Source: Macrococcus hajekii (lineage in GTDB: Bacteria; Bacillota; Bacilli; Staphylococcales; Staphylococcaceae). From it: 64,000 nucleotides of DNA. Made by a program: the position numbers and the translations under genes. The stretch covers positions 124,001 through 188,000 of the forward strand of contig NZ_SCWE01000003.1 of assembly GCF_004359505.1 (NCBI RefSeq), in the 5' to 3' direction. Numbering within the stretch: position 1 is the stretch's first letter; each line of letters begins with the position of its first letter. The notes beneath the pieces are model-generated. The model had not been told where the DNA came from and ran no database searches. It saw nothing but the letters and a program-made list of their open reading frames with translations. Of the stretch, positions 9,392 to 18,118 are shown piece by piece.

Positions 9392-10039
9392 ATGATGAAC
9401 TATGACATCCTAAAAATTTGTACAGGTAAAGTAGAAAAAGTGATGCTAGGAGATAAATTCAAAAAAACAGCGGTCAACAAATATCCTATCACTGAAGCGA
9501 CCTATCTTTCTAAGCTTGGCTTCGCAGGTGATGAACATGAATATAAAGGACATGGGGGTGTCAATAAAGCGGTCTGCCTGTATGACAAACTAGATTATTC
9601 ATTATGGACTGACTATATTCAGGATATGCCGGACTATGCTATGTTCGGTGAAAATATCACGACAGTCGGTCTTACAAAAGATCAAATTGCCATTGGTGAT
9701 ATTTTTAGATTAGGTGACACCCTCATACAAGTTACAGAAGGTCGCGGCCCCTGTAATACCATCGCCCAAAAACATCAAGTGCCTCAACTTGTGAAATTAA
9801 TGAGCGCAAGCCATGCAACAGGATGTTATTTCCGCGTTCTTGAAGAAGGCGTGGTACAGCCGGATAGCCAGCTCGAACTCATTCATCGTCATCCGGTTCA
9901 GTTCACACTTGATGACTTCAATACATTGATCTATACAGATCAACGCAACCAGATACTCATTCAAAAAGCATTGAAAGTCGATGCTCTGTCTGAGGAACAT
10001 CGACTTAAATTTGAAAAACGTCTTAAAAATAACGACTAA
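9392..10039 (+). CDS. MOSC-domain protein (YiiM-like)
   Basis: About 215 residues. The MOSC core contains KGHGGVNKAVCLYD, FGENITT and the cysteine-bearing loop TEGRGPCNT. That cysteine is proposed in the family to bind sulfur bound for, or within, the molybdenum cofactor. YiiM-type relatives act in reduction of N-hydroxylated base analogues. ATG 9392 is chosen since GAGGTGAT lies just ahead; an upstream in-frame ATG at 9362 has no Shine-Dalgarno. No cofactor genes are nearby. Confidence 0.83.
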   Translation: MMNYDILKICTGKVEKVMLGDKFKKTAVNKYPITEATYLSKLGFAGDEHEYKGHGGVNKAVCLYDKLDYSLWTDYIQDMPDYAMFGENITTVGLTKDQIAIGDIFRLGDTLIQVTEGRGPCNTIAQKHQVPQLVKLMSASHATGCYFRVLEEGVVQPDSQLELIHRHPVQFTLDDFNTLIYTDQRNQILIQKALKVDALSEEHRLKFEKRLKNND

Positions 10040-10041
10040 AC

Positions 10042-10698
10042 TTAATCAACTAATATTGTATTGCGGACCTGAGTCATCTTCTCATCAAGTTTACTTGAGG
10101 CAAGTGCTACCTCATACAGCTCATCTTTAAGATCCTGACTCAGTTCCTTTGTATTATATTTATACTGCAGCTTATGTTCTGTTGAAGCAAAGAAATCCAT
10201 GGCAAGCGTCCGAATCTGTATTTCAGCAGGTACCCATTTGATTCCTTCAGATAAAATCAATTCCGTCTCTACAATCAGATGCAGACTCTTATAGCCGCTC
10301 GGCTTAGGATTCTTAATGTAATCTTTCACCCTTCTTATTCTAAGATCATTCCGTCTTTTTAACAACTCATATATCTTATAAACATCATCTTCAAAACTAG
10401 TAACGATTCTTAGTCCCACTATATCAAAAATATTGTCACGAATGCCTTCAATCGTAAAAGGTACACCTTTACGTTCTATTTTCCTCTGCAGAGACTGTGA
10501 AGTCTTCATGCGTGTCTTGATATGCTCAAAAGGAGAATATTCATAGCGTGTCTGCCATTCAAGTTCAATGATTTCAATATCACTTTGCAACTCAAGGAGG
10601 GCCATCTCATACAGTTTGATGAAGTCATTGAACTCCAGGATAATCTGTCTGTAATCTTCATGAGCACCGAAGCTATTAAAAATTGTCTTTAAATCCAT
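10042..10698 (-). CDS. relP: Small alarmone synthetase, RelP/YwaC type
   Basis: 218 residues with only a (p)ppGpp synthetase domain and no hydrolase, TGS or ACT domains. Seen motifs are DIVGLRIVTSF, VKDYIKNPKPSGYKSLHL (the substrate-binding loop) and EIQIRTLAMDFFASTEHK. It makes (p)ppGpp from ATP and GTP/GDP under envelope stress in relatives. The VKDYIxxPKPxGYxSLHL loop favours RelP (YwaC) over RelQ, from memory of both sequences. It lies 11 bp after a LysR gene and is probably the last gene of tatD-lysR-relP. Confidence 0.87.
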   Translation of the reverse strand: MDLKTIFNSFGAHEDYRQIILEFNDFIKLYEMALLELQSDIEIIELEWQTRYEYSPFEHIKTRMKTSQSLQRKIERKGVPFTIEGIRDNIFDIVGLRIVTSFEDDVYKIYELLKRRNDLRIRRVKDYIKNPKPSGYKSLHLIVETELILSEGIKWVPAEIQIRTLAMDFFASTEHKLQYKYNTKELSQDLKDELYEVALASSKLDEKMTQVRNTILVD

Positions 10699-10709
10699 CT
10701 TTTCACCTT

Positions 10710-11561
10710 CTACTGATATTGTTTCATCAGACTAATAAACGCCTCCACCTGTGGCAGAGCGAGAACATCATTGTCATAACTCATATAAGTACGACGAAGC
10801 AGAGGCTGTTGTCCTGCGCTCAGCAACTTCACTTCAAACTGATTTTTGTCAATATCACCGATCACTATTTCAGGTAATACTGTCATACCTACTCCACTGA
10901 GTAAAAGTGCTTTACATGTGGCAATCTGATCCGTGCGGATTTTCGGTATGTATAGCTGATGGAACTGTTCAGTGTACCAGAGTTCAATTTCCTTTAAATA
11001 AGCAGTATCCGCCTGAAATTCTATAAATGGCAGCATTTCAAGCTGATCTGCCTTCGCTTTCGGATAGATAAAGTAATGCTTATCTTCAAGAAAAATTTCA
11101 TTATTCATATTCATGATTTCAGCACCCCTGATGATTGAGACATGGAAGTCATGGTGATTCGCAATAATCTGAGAGCTTGATCCCACTTGCAGCTGAATTT
11201 TAACATCTGGATACAGCTCTATATAGCGTCCTAGAACTTCAGGCAGGATAGTCTGACCGATAAGTGAAGAAGAGCCAATGGATAACTTACCATTGATGAT
11301 ACCCTCAGAGGAATGAATCAACTCTCTTAATGTCTCTTCTTCCTTTAATATTTGTCTCGCGTGCTGGATAATACGCTCGCCATTAGTCGTCACTATCAAT
11401 TTCTTCTTCGTCCGAATAAAAATAGGGGTCCCCCATTCCTGTTCAATACTTTTTAGGCGCTGGCTAACAGCCGGCTGAGAGATATACAGGAGAGCCGCCG
11501 CTTTTCTAAGTGTTTCAGCATCAGCAAGTGTGACAATCAGGCGGTAATCATCTATTTTCAT
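10710..11561 (-). CDS. LysR-family transcriptional regulator
   Basis: About 283 residues. N-terminal winged HTH (residues 1-60, with ETLRKAAALLYISQPAVSQRLK as the recognition region in two overlapping stretches), a linker helix, then a periplasmic-binding-like effector domain. The effector is unknown. ATG 11561 has GGAGG 6 nt upstream; a TTG at 11564 is less likely. The start lies inside the 3' end of the TatD gene (14-bp overlap), so translation is probably coupled. Confidence 0.87.
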   Translation of the reverse strand: MKIDDYRLIVTLADAETLRKAAALLYISQPAVSQRLKSIEQEWGTPIFIRTKKKLIVTTNGERIIQHARQILKEEETLRELIHSSEGIINGKLSIGSSSLIGQTILPEVLGRYIELYPDVKIQLQVGSSSQIIANHHDFHVSIIRGAEIMNMNNEIFLEDKHYFIYPKAKADQLEMLPFIEFQADTAYLKEIELWYTEQFHQLYIPKIRTDQIATCKALLLSGVGMTVLPEIVIGDIDKNQFEVKLLSAGQQPLLRRTYMSYDNDVLALPQVEAFISLMKQYQ

Positions 11562-12309
11562 CAAGAGCCTCCAAACGATAAAATGTCCGTGTATTCATAC
11601 GTAGTGTATGAGCCACTGCATCTCGTTTCATCTTTTTAATCACTGTGACCTCATTTATTATAACAGATAGCATGTCTGAAATCTCACTCTTTCCAAATCC
11701 TGTATGGGGCCACGGTCCATCTGTTTCAATCATCAGCTGACTAATAGGCACCTGTTCAGCTACTCGTCTCGTTTTATCGTTCCAGAGAATATCAGGAGTC
11801 ACACTCATATAATGACCAGCAGCTATCACTTTATTTAGTGTCGCATCCGCTGCTTTAAACCAGTGGAAGTGTCCTCTTACTTTATAGTGTTCAAGCAGAT
11901 GAAGTGCAGTTTCCGCATCTGAATAGACAGCATGCAGAGCAACCGGCAAATCAACTTCAGCTGCCAATTGAATCAGCTCTTCCAGCACGTTCAAGTACCC
12001 TTCTTCACTCTGTACTTTACCTTCACGCCGCAAATATTGCGGCAGCCCTATTTCGCCGACTGCAGACAGGTCATGGCGGTGCTGCTTAATCCACCGCTTC
12101 AATGCATTCAGTTCATCGGCAGATAACAGTGGCTGCTCAGGATGAAATCCAGCCGCAATCTGAATAACAGGATACCGTTTTCTTAATTCAAGGAGACGCT
12201 TGCTGCTGTTCAAGTCAGTTGCAACTGCGATGACACCTTCAACCTGCGGCATAATATTTGCAATCTCAGCGTCCGTATATTGATCAAGGTGAATATGACT
12301 ATCATACAT
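11548..12309 (-). CDS. TatD-family metal-dependent hydrolase
   Basis: About 253 residues. The amidohydrolase-type metal site starts with DSHIHL at the N-terminus; downstream are GFHPEQP, GEIGLP and the C-terminal ETDGPWPH that marks TatD enzymes. Characterised members are 3'-5' DNA exonucleases or D-Tyr-tRNA deacylase-like. This one is shorter and more divergent than the canonical copy, so substrate is open. GGAAGAAG precedes ATG 12309. First gene of the tatD-lysR-relP unit. Confidence 0.8.
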   Translation of the reverse strand: MYDSHIHLDQYTDAEIANIMPQVEGVIAVATDLNSSKRLLELRKRYPVIQIAAGFHPEQPLLSADELNALKRWIKQHRHDLSAVGEIGLPQYLRREGKVQSEEGYLNVLEELIQLAAEVDLPVALHAVYSDAETALHLLEHYKVRGHFHWFKAADATLNKVIAAGHYMSVTPDILWNDKTRRVAEQVPISQLMIETDGPWPHTGFGKSEISDMLSVIINEVTVIKKMKRDAVAHTLRMNTRTFYRLEALDENR

Positions 12310-12411
12310 AAGCATTCTTCTTCCATTTCTTTATATAGTCTTACTTTTCATTCTGAACTTATTTATTGAAAATCACAAATTAAAATCTTAATTTTTAAAG
12401 CAGTGTACAAC

Positions 12412-12437
12412 GTTTCATATGATAGTTTAAAAGGTAT
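12412..12437 (+). promoter_or_regulatory. Candidate sigma-B promoter
   Basis: GTTTCA (12412-12417), 14-bp spacer, AGGTAT (12432-12437), close to the GTTTAA-N12-15-GGGTAT consensus and 34 bp before the SDR start codon. Confidence 0.55.
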
Positions 12438-12471
12438 AACTAATTAATCACAAATTTCAGGAGGTATTTCC

Positions 12472-13341
12472 ATGGATAAATTTGAAAAGATTGATAAAGA
12501 GATTAAAGGTTATACACAGGAAGGTCAACCTGGTCGAGAAAATGAAATGGATCCGAAACCTATCGCAGAAGACGATGATTATAAAGCGGGCGGTAAGTTA
12601 GAAGGTAAGGTCGCCCTTATTACAGGTGGTGACTCTGGTATTGGTCGTGCCGTAGCTATTCTTTATGCCAAGGAAGGTGCTGATGTTGCAATCGGCTACT
12701 TTGATGAAAAGCAGGATGCTGAGGATACTGTCAAACGTCTTGAAGAAATCGGCGGTAAAGCTAAGGCTTATGCTTTTGACTTAAAAGATGTTGAACAATG
12801 TAAAAAACTCGCTTCAGACGTTATGTCTGATTTCGGCCCTATCAATATTCTTGTCAATAATGGCGGTGTACAACATCCGCAGGAAGACTTCCTCGATATT
12901 ACACCTGAACAGATTCAGGAAACATTCGCAACTAACATCTTTGGTATGATGTATTTAACACAAGCAGTTCTTCCTCATATGTCTAAAGGAGACTCTATCA
13001 TCAACACAAGTAGTGTCACTGCTTATCGTGGTTCTGAGACATTGATTGATTATTCAGCAACTAAAGGGGCTATCACAGCATTTACACGTTCATTGTCACA
13101 GCAACTTGCACCTAAAGGTATCCGCGTAAACAGCGTAGCTCCAGGTCCAATCTATACACCACTGATTCCGTCTACTTTCCCAGCTGAAAAAGTGGAAAAA
13201 CACGGACAAGAGACAGCTATGGAACGTCGCGGTCAACCAAGTGAGAATGCTCCTGCGTATGTCTTCCTTGCGTCACAGGATTCTACTTATATGACAGGAC
13301 AAGCTATTCATATCAATGGTGGCGACTTCATCACTAGTTAA
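12472..13341 (+). CDS. General-stress SDR oxidoreductase (YhdF/GSP39 type)
   Basis: 289 residues with a ~45-residue hydrophilic N-terminal extension (QEGQPGRENEMDPKP) characteristic of the stress-related SDR group. A Rossmann domain follows: TGGDSGIGRA at about 51-60, NNGG, and catalytic Y194 and K198 in YSATKGA. It probably oxidises or reduces an alcohol/aldehyde with NAD(P); the substrate is unknown. CAGGAGG precedes the ATG. A sigma-B-like promoter just upstream fits a stress role, as known for Bacillus homologues. Monocistronic, with a terminator at 13347. Confidence 0.88.
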   Translation: MDKFEKIDKEIKGYTQEGQPGRENEMDPKPIAEDDDYKAGGKLEGKVALITGGDSGIGRAVAILYAKEGADVAIGYFDEKQDAEDTVKRLEEIGGKAKAYAFDLKDVEQCKKLASDVMSDFGPINILVNNGGVQHPQEDFLDITPEQIQETFATNIFGMMYLTQAVLPHMSKGDSIINTSSVTAYRGSETLIDYSATKGAITAFTRSLSQQLAPKGIRVNSVAPGPIYTPLIPSTFPAEKVEKHGQETAMERRGQPSENAPAYVFLASQDSTYMTGQAIHINGGDFITS

Positions 13342-13346
13342 TGCAC

Positions 13347-13374
13347 AGAAAGCCTCTTCTATAGAAGGCTTTCT
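13347..13374 (+). terminator. Intrinsic terminator after SDR gene
   Basis: AGAAAGCCT (13347-13355) pairs with AGGCTTTCT (13366-13374), followed by TTTTT. Confidence 0.85.
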
Positions 13375-13429
13375 TTTTTATGTCTATTTTTAGTAAGATA
13401 AGCTATGATATATTTCGAGGAGATATGAT

Positions 13430-13813
13430 ATGAATCGTCTTAAACTTTGGGCTAAAGAAATGAAAAAACAGCTGACAGTCCTTTACTTTGCTGCGCAGCA
13501 CCCTAACATGCCTCTCGCTTTAAAATTATTCGCTTTATTCATTGTCAGCTATGCACTCAGTCCATTTGACCTTATACCTGATTTTATTCCTGTCTTAGGT
13601 TTACTGGATGATATCATCCTACTCCCTATCGGCATCTATCTATGTTATCGATTCACACCTGCGCATATTATAACTGAGGCGACTGCTCAGGCTGCTTCTG
13701 AAAATATAGGGAAGAAAGATTCGTTTTTGATTCTTATATTTATTATGGTGTTCTGGATTGTGATGCTTATAGCTGGCGGTTCATTTTTCATGCATGTAAT
13801 CAATAAAAAATAA
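13430..13813 (+). CDS. DUF1232 (YkvA-like) membrane protein
   Basis: 127 residues. The core DUF1232 stretch YALSPFDLIPDFIPVLG (about 41-57) contains the conserved SPxDLIPD signature, followed by a second helix and a third near the C-terminus (about 101-121). Probably a small inner-membrane protein; family function unknown. GAGGAG precedes the ATG. Convergent with the DUF402 gene through a shared terminator. Confidence 0.85.
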   Translation: MNRLKLWAKEMKKQLTVLYFAAQHPNMPLALKLFALFIVSYALSPFDLIPDFIPVLGLLDDIILLPIGIYLCYRFTPAHIITEATAQAASENIGKKDSFLILIFIMVFWIVMLIAGGSFFMHVINKK

Positions 13814-13835
13814 CACCTAGAGCATAGGTGTTATT
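13809..13835. terminator. Bidirectional terminator DUF1232 / DUF402
   Basis: AATAACACCTA (13809-13819) pairs with TAGGTGTTATT (13825-13835), with A- and T-tracts outside. Confidence 0.85.
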
Positions 13836-14353
13836 TTTTGTCTGCAATATTCGACTTTTTGTGCAAATGCAATAAAATCTGTACTGATTCGTTGCATGAG
13901 TTCATTCGCTGTTTTATATGCTGCCTCGAACTGACTTTGAGTGATTTCACCTTTGCTGAGAGCACGTTTAATATCCGCTTCATCAACCAGCTCATATTCT
14001 CCAGTAGGCAGCACCAGAATATCAAGGAACATGTCACATGTTCTTGCCTCGCCCATCTCCAGAATATTGCATTCATTAATATCGATGTAATACTGGACAG
14101 GTTTTCCTGCCGAATCGTACATCGCAGTAATGCTGTAGTCTTTATCCTTTGGTAATAACTGCAGCCATTCATAACCCACATCAGCTACTGTGATGAGCTG
14201 GCCTACTACTTCTACCTGTAAGGGAGACTTCACTTTCTTCATCGTCACGAGACCAACAATACCGTCAAACGTTGAATCTTCTATTCTCAGTTCCTTGTAT
14301 TCCTTCTTCTGTAGTCTACGCCAGTATCGCTTATCAATATATTTCGTTTTCAA
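13817..14353 (-). CDS. DUF402-family protein, possible nucleoside tri-/diphosphatase
   Basis: About 178 residues. The DUF402 pattern is visible: YDSAGKPVQYYIDI, followed by acidic segments LDILVLPTGEYELVDEADI. Characterised DUF402 enzymes are metal-dependent nucleoside or fluoro-substrate phosphatases in which such Asp/Glu residues bind Mg2+; the exact reaction here is inferred. Start is TTG 14353 with AAGGAG 9 nt upstream. A longer ATG-start reading from 14416 runs through the efflux-operon terminator and has no Shine-Dalgarno, so it is rejected. Confidence 0.72.
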   Translation of the reverse strand: MKTKYIDKRYWRRLQKKEYKELRIEDSTFDGIVGLVTMKKVKSPLQVEVVGQLITVADVGYEWLQLLPKDKDYSITAMYDSAGKPVQYYIDINECNILEMGEARTCDMFLDILVLPTGEYELVDEADIKRALSKGEITQSQFEAAYKTANELMQRISTDFIAFAQKVEYCRQKITPML

Positions 14354-14386
14354 GTCGCACAACTCCTTAAATATCATTATATAAAA

Positions 14387-14425
14387 ATAAACAAGTTGAA
14401 GGAAATACTTTTTCAACTTGTTTAT
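14387..14425 (-). terminator. Terminator of the efflux operon
   Basis: 14-bp arms ATAAACAAGTTGAA (14387-14400) and TTCAACTTGTTTAT (14412-14425). On the minus strand a T-rich tail follows, just after the EmrB-type stop. Confidence 0.82.
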
Positions 14426-14432
14426 GATTTAG

Positions 14433-16304
14433 TTATGCTTCATCTGAACGATAATGATCTTTTCCTTTAAGGAAGAAGGACATAATGAATGCAATGGCAC
14501 TCAATACTGTCGCTACCCAGAAGGCGTCATTAATACCATTGACTGTAGCAAGCTGCTGCATGCGACCCATTATCATCTGTATACCGCCTGCATCAGATCC
14601 AATCGCCTGGCCTGCCTGCATCATCTGTCCAGTAATAGCTGGATTTGTTTTGTCGAGCGCATTCGCAATATCACCCATGTGGGCAGTCGTCTGCTGCGTC
14701 ATGACAGTGACAAGAATGGCTGTACCGATAGAACCAGCAAGCTGACGAATCGTATTACTGAATGCATTACCGTGAGGAATTAATCGGCCTGGCAGTGAGT
14801 TCATACCCGCCGTCATAATCGGCATCATAATAAACGCCATACCGAATGAACGGAGTACATAGATACTTAAAATATGTCTATATGTTGTATCCATGTTCAA
14901 TTTAGTCAGCTCCCACGTGGCATATGTCATGATCGCCAGACCAAAAATAGCCAGAGGTTTAATGCCGACTTTATCGAAAAGACGACCTGCAATCGGCCCC
15001 ATCAGACCCATCAGCAGTGAACCTGGTAATAGTAATAAACCTGAATCAAGAGGTGAGAATCCTCTGATAGATTGCAGATAGATAGGAAGAAGAATCATCC
15101 CACCGAATAATGCCATCGTAACAATAACGTTAATGATTGTTGTAAATGTGAAACCTGAGTATTTTAAAGTAGATAAATCCATCATCGGATTTTTCATCGT
15201 TAATTCTCTATAGACGAATAGGGCGATGAAAATAAGACCAATAATCATGGTAGAGATGACAACTGCTGAATCCCAGCCTTTGTTACCTGCTTCACTGAAA
15301 CCATACAACAGACTACCAAAACCAAGCGAACTGAAAATAACACCTGGTACATCTAGTTTTGCATTGGTAGTCGGCTGAGCAATTTTAAACCAGACAAGTC
15401 CGATAAGAATAGCCAGCACACCGATGATGAACATACCGTAGAACATCACATTCCAGTGATAGTTCTGGATCACCCAACCTGTTAATGTCGGACCGATAGC
15501 CGGTGCTAAAATAAAGGCAATCCCCATCATTCCCATCGCTGCCCCACGTTTTTCAGGTGGGAAGATAGACATGAAAATATTCGTACCCAGCGGCATCAGA
15601 ATACCTGCCCCCACTGCCTGAATAAGGCGTCCTGCCATCATCATCGGGAAGTTAGCCGCAATCGCACAGATTAATGAGCCGACTGTAAAGAACATCATGG
15701 CTGTCAAAAATAGCTGGCGATAGGTAAAACGCTGGATCAGAAATGCACTGATCGGTACAAGTATCCCGTTGACTAACATGAAACCTGTTGTCAGCCACTG
15801 CGCAGTCGACGTTGAAATACTGAAATCATTGATTAAGACCGGGAGTGCTACATTGATCAAAGTCTGATTCAAAATAGCAATGAACATCCCTATCATCAGT
15901 ACTGTAATAATTTTAGCAATCGTGATATTCTTGCCAAATTTGAGTTTTGGTGCGTGGGCCTTAGTTTGAGCAGCTACTGTTTCCTCTGAATTGTTGCCAG
16001 AAGATAACAGTGGCTCAGCGTTACGCTGCGCTTCACTGTTATAGAGAACTTCTGATTTATCATCATGGCGTTCTTCACTATTGTAGGTGATTTGAGGTTC
16101 ACTTTTTTCAACATGATGCTTGATTGGCTGCTCATATTGAACTTCCTCAGTGTCATGATGATAAACAGGTGCTGCTTTTTCTTTTGATGTCGTTTCTTCG
16201 ACGTGATCAATCGTCTTCTTAGTACGTTTATTCAAAAGCAATCGATTGATAACAAAGAATATTGCTAGAGATAATAATATATAAACAATGATAAATGAGG
16301 TCAT
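14433..16304 (-). CDS. EmrB/QacA-type (DHA2) MFS multidrug exporter with hydrophilic N-terminal extension
   Basis: 623 residues. Residues ~125-615 form a 14-helix DHA2 transporter with motif-C-like FILAPAIGPTLTGW and the N-terminal LNQTLINVALP. It likely exports lipophilic cations or similar drugs by proton antiport, together with the adjacent EmrA-like protein. Unusual for the family is an extra first membrane helix (~1-22) followed by about 100 hydrophilic residues rich in His, Glu and Lys, with a repeated YNSE, before the first canonical helix. AAGGAGG precedes the ATG. Second gene of a two-gene operon. Confidence 0.87.
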   Translation of the reverse strand: MTSFIIVYILLSLAIFFVINRLLLNKRTKKTIDHVEETTSKEKAAPVYHHDTEEVQYEQPIKHHVEKSEPQITYNSEERHDDKSEVLYNSEAQRNAEPLLSSGNNSEETVAAQTKAHAPKLKFGKNITIAKIITVLMIGMFIAILNQTLINVALPVLINDFSISTSTAQWLTTGFMLVNGILVPISAFLIQRFTYRQLFLTAMMFFTVGSLICAIAANFPMMMAGRLIQAVGAGILMPLGTNIFMSIFPPEKRGAAMGMMGIAFILAPAIGPTLTGWVIQNYHWNVMFYGMFIIGVLAILIGLVWFKIAQPTTNAKLDVPGVIFSSLGFGSLLYGFSEAGNKGWDSAVVISTMIIGLIFIALFVYRELTMKNPMMDLSTLKYSGFTFTTIINVIVTMALFGGMILLPIYLQSIRGFSPLDSGLLLLPGSLLMGLMGPIAGRLFDKVGIKPLAIFGLAIMTYATWELTKLNMDTTYRHILSIYVLRSFGMAFIMMPIMTAGMNSLPGRLIPHGNAFSNTIRQLAGSIGTAILVTVMTQQTTAHMGDIANALDKTNPAITGQMMQAGQAIGSDAGGIQMIMGRMQQLATVNGINDAFWVATVLSAIAFIMSFFLKGKDHYRSDEA

Positions 16305-16316
16305 ACGGTAACCTCC

Positions 16317-16967
16317 TTAGTTTTTATGAATGCGTACAGTTACATTCATCCCTGGTAAGATGTCTAATGATTTATCTTTAGAAAGGCTGATTTTCACAGG
16401 TACTACTTGAGTAACTTTTGTGAAGTTTGCATTACCATTTGAAGAAGGTAATAATGAGAAACTTGAAGCAGTCGCAAGACCGATCTGTTCTACTTCACCA
16501 TCAAGGGTAGTATCTTTATAACCATCGACGTAGATATCAACATCCTGACCTTTTTTCACGCCATCCAGTTCAGTTTCTTTAATATTTGCTGTTACAAATA
16601 ATTCGTCCATATTATAGGCATAAGCAATCGGTGTACCTGCACCTACAAAACCGTTCTCAGTCGCTTGTGTTTTTACAATTGTACCGTCCTGAGGCATTTT
16701 AAGACTCATTTTAGAAGGTTGACCATCAGTTCCTTGAGCCATTACTTCTCCAATTGTGTCGTCTTTAGCAATATCATCTCCTACTTTTTTATCGAAAGAG
16801 ATTAATTTGCCTGCCGCAGGACTCGCAATTGTGAGCTGTGTACCGTCCACTTTCGCATTGTCCGTCTTCACATAATTAGTAGCTTCATTATAGAAATGAA
16901 ATGCTGCAATACCGGCAATCGCAAGGATAAGTAACGTTAATACATTGACTAAAACTATTTTCTTCAT
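16317..16967 (-). CDS. HlyD/EmrA-type efflux adaptor
   Basis: 216 residues. An N-terminal membrane helix (about 5-26) is followed by a split lipoyl/barrel-sandwich domain (TIASPAAGKLISFDKKVGDD and MPQDGTIVKTQA) and a beta-barrel region. In Gram-positives such adaptors sit at the outer face of the membrane beside the transporter. It lacks the long coiled-coil hairpin of Gram-negative EmrA, consistent with its short length. GGAGG precedes the ATG, and the exporter gene starts 12 bp after the stop. Confidence 0.85.
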   Translation of the reverse strand: MKKIVLVNVLTLLILAIAGIAAFHFYNEATNYVKTDNAKVDGTQLTIASPAAGKLISFDKKVGDDIAKDDTIGEVMAQGTDGQPSKMSLKMPQDGTIVKTQATENGFVGAGTPIAYAYNMDELFVTANIKETELDGVKKGQDVDIYVDGYKDTTLDGEVEQIGLATASSFSLLPSSNGNANFTKVTQVVPVKISLSKDKSLDILPGMNVTVRIHKN

Positions 16968-17003
16968 TCAAATTCCTCCATTTAATTTTTTCACATAGAT
17001 ATT

Positions 17004-17056
17004 ATTATAACGCCTTCGATTTATGTATCAACCAACAGTTTGTAATGAAATGTTGG
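17004..17056 (-). promoter_or_regulatory. Efflux operon promoter with upstream dyad
   Basis: On the minus strand: -35 TTGATA (17026-17031), 16-bp spacer, -10 TATAAT (17004-17009). Directly upstream, CCAACA (17032-17037) and TGTTGG (17051-17056) form a dyad, a possible activator or repressor site. No regulator gene is adjacent. Confidence 0.5.
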
Positions 17057-17139
17057 AATATAGATGTTTTCTACAATCGGAAGCGATTACATTTACAAAA
17101 TATTTATATTTTCCTTCTATAATATGAATGAGGTGAAAA

Positions 17140-18025
17140 ATGACTATTGCGGATAAGATGAATGACTATCAGATTTTAAAGAAAAGACAGCCACTCAGCA
17201 TAGAGCAGAAAGATGATTTCTACAGTGTTTACTATGGATATTCGGGCGAACAATCATTTGCAGAACTATTACCTGCTGTGTCTATAGTCAGAGATCTGCA
17301 TGTGCGAAGTATTTCTAAAGGTCTTGCGCAGTTCGATATTATCGTTGTACATGATCAGACAGTGACGCATTATGATATTAAAAATTACAAAGGCCAATTT
17401 ACTGTACAGAACCACGGTCTTACTAATCAATATGGTAAGTATTTCAAGAATCCTGATGATCAGTTAGACCGGGCGCATTACATTCTCGAGGAATATGTCA
17501 GGCGATTTAATCCTCATTATCAAGTTGAAAGTTATGTCGTCTTTATTAATGAAGGTTTTCATTTTTCCGGTGATAACCGTAATCCAAAATGGTTGTTCAG
17601 AAGCATGCTTAGCAGTCACCTGCAACAATACGCTGATGAGCGTTTTATGGCTTTTGAAAATGCAGCACTCTGTCACTATTTACAGGGAGTAGCTAGTCCG
17701 CCACTCAATATAAATCCTATACAACGTTCACCCTTCAATATGAATATGAAAGGACTCAGATGCAACTGCGGCACTTATATCAGTGAACAACTGTATGGGA
17801 AAAAGAAAACGTATTGCCCAGTATGTGAGCAGCTATATACGACGAGAAAAGTTGTTTTTAATAACTCACTGGAGTTATATATCAAAAGGTACTGCATTTT
17901 CGATTAATGAAGCATTTGAATGGTGCGAACAAATCAGTAAACGCAGTCTGTCGAGGTTATTAAACGAAGAGTTTGAATCAAGTGGACAAAGTAAAGCAAC
18001 TGTTTATTATAGAAGCAATAAATGA
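17140..18025 (+). pseudogene. NERD-domain protein with C-terminal frameshift
   Basis: The first frame (17140-17907, 255 aa) has a nuclease-related NERD domain (SISKGLAQFDIIVVHD, HYDIKNYKGQF, with the D-x-K-like KNYKG catalytic region). A four-cysteine zinc ribbon follows at about 208-230 (CNCG, CPVC). It ends abruptly in RYCIFD. Continuing in the +1 frame from about 17875 to 18025 gives a well-composed tail (GTAFSINEAFEW..., EEFESSGQSKATVYY) that looks like the natural C-terminus. One extra base near 17875-17895 would explain it. It may be a real mutation, a sequencing error or a functional truncation. GAGGTG precedes the ATG. Confidence 0.75.
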
Positions 18026-18082
18026 AGTTATTGGGTTATTCTCAGTGAGAATTGGCGCGCTCATTCTTTTCACTACAAAAAA

Positions 18083-18103
18083 CACCTCACGATATGTGAG
18101 GTG
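18083..18103 (-). terminator. Terminator of metNIQ operon
   Basis: CACCTCAC (18083-18090) pairs with GTGAGGTG (18096-18103). On the minus strand it is followed by a T-run. Confidence 0.82.
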
Positions 18104-18118
18104 CTGCCAATTTTCATA

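Noticed and set aside
17079-17092. CcpA cre-like CGGAAGCGATTACA upstream of the NERD gene
   Set aside because: The first and third positions deviate from TGWAANCGNTNWCA and there is no carbon-metabolism context.
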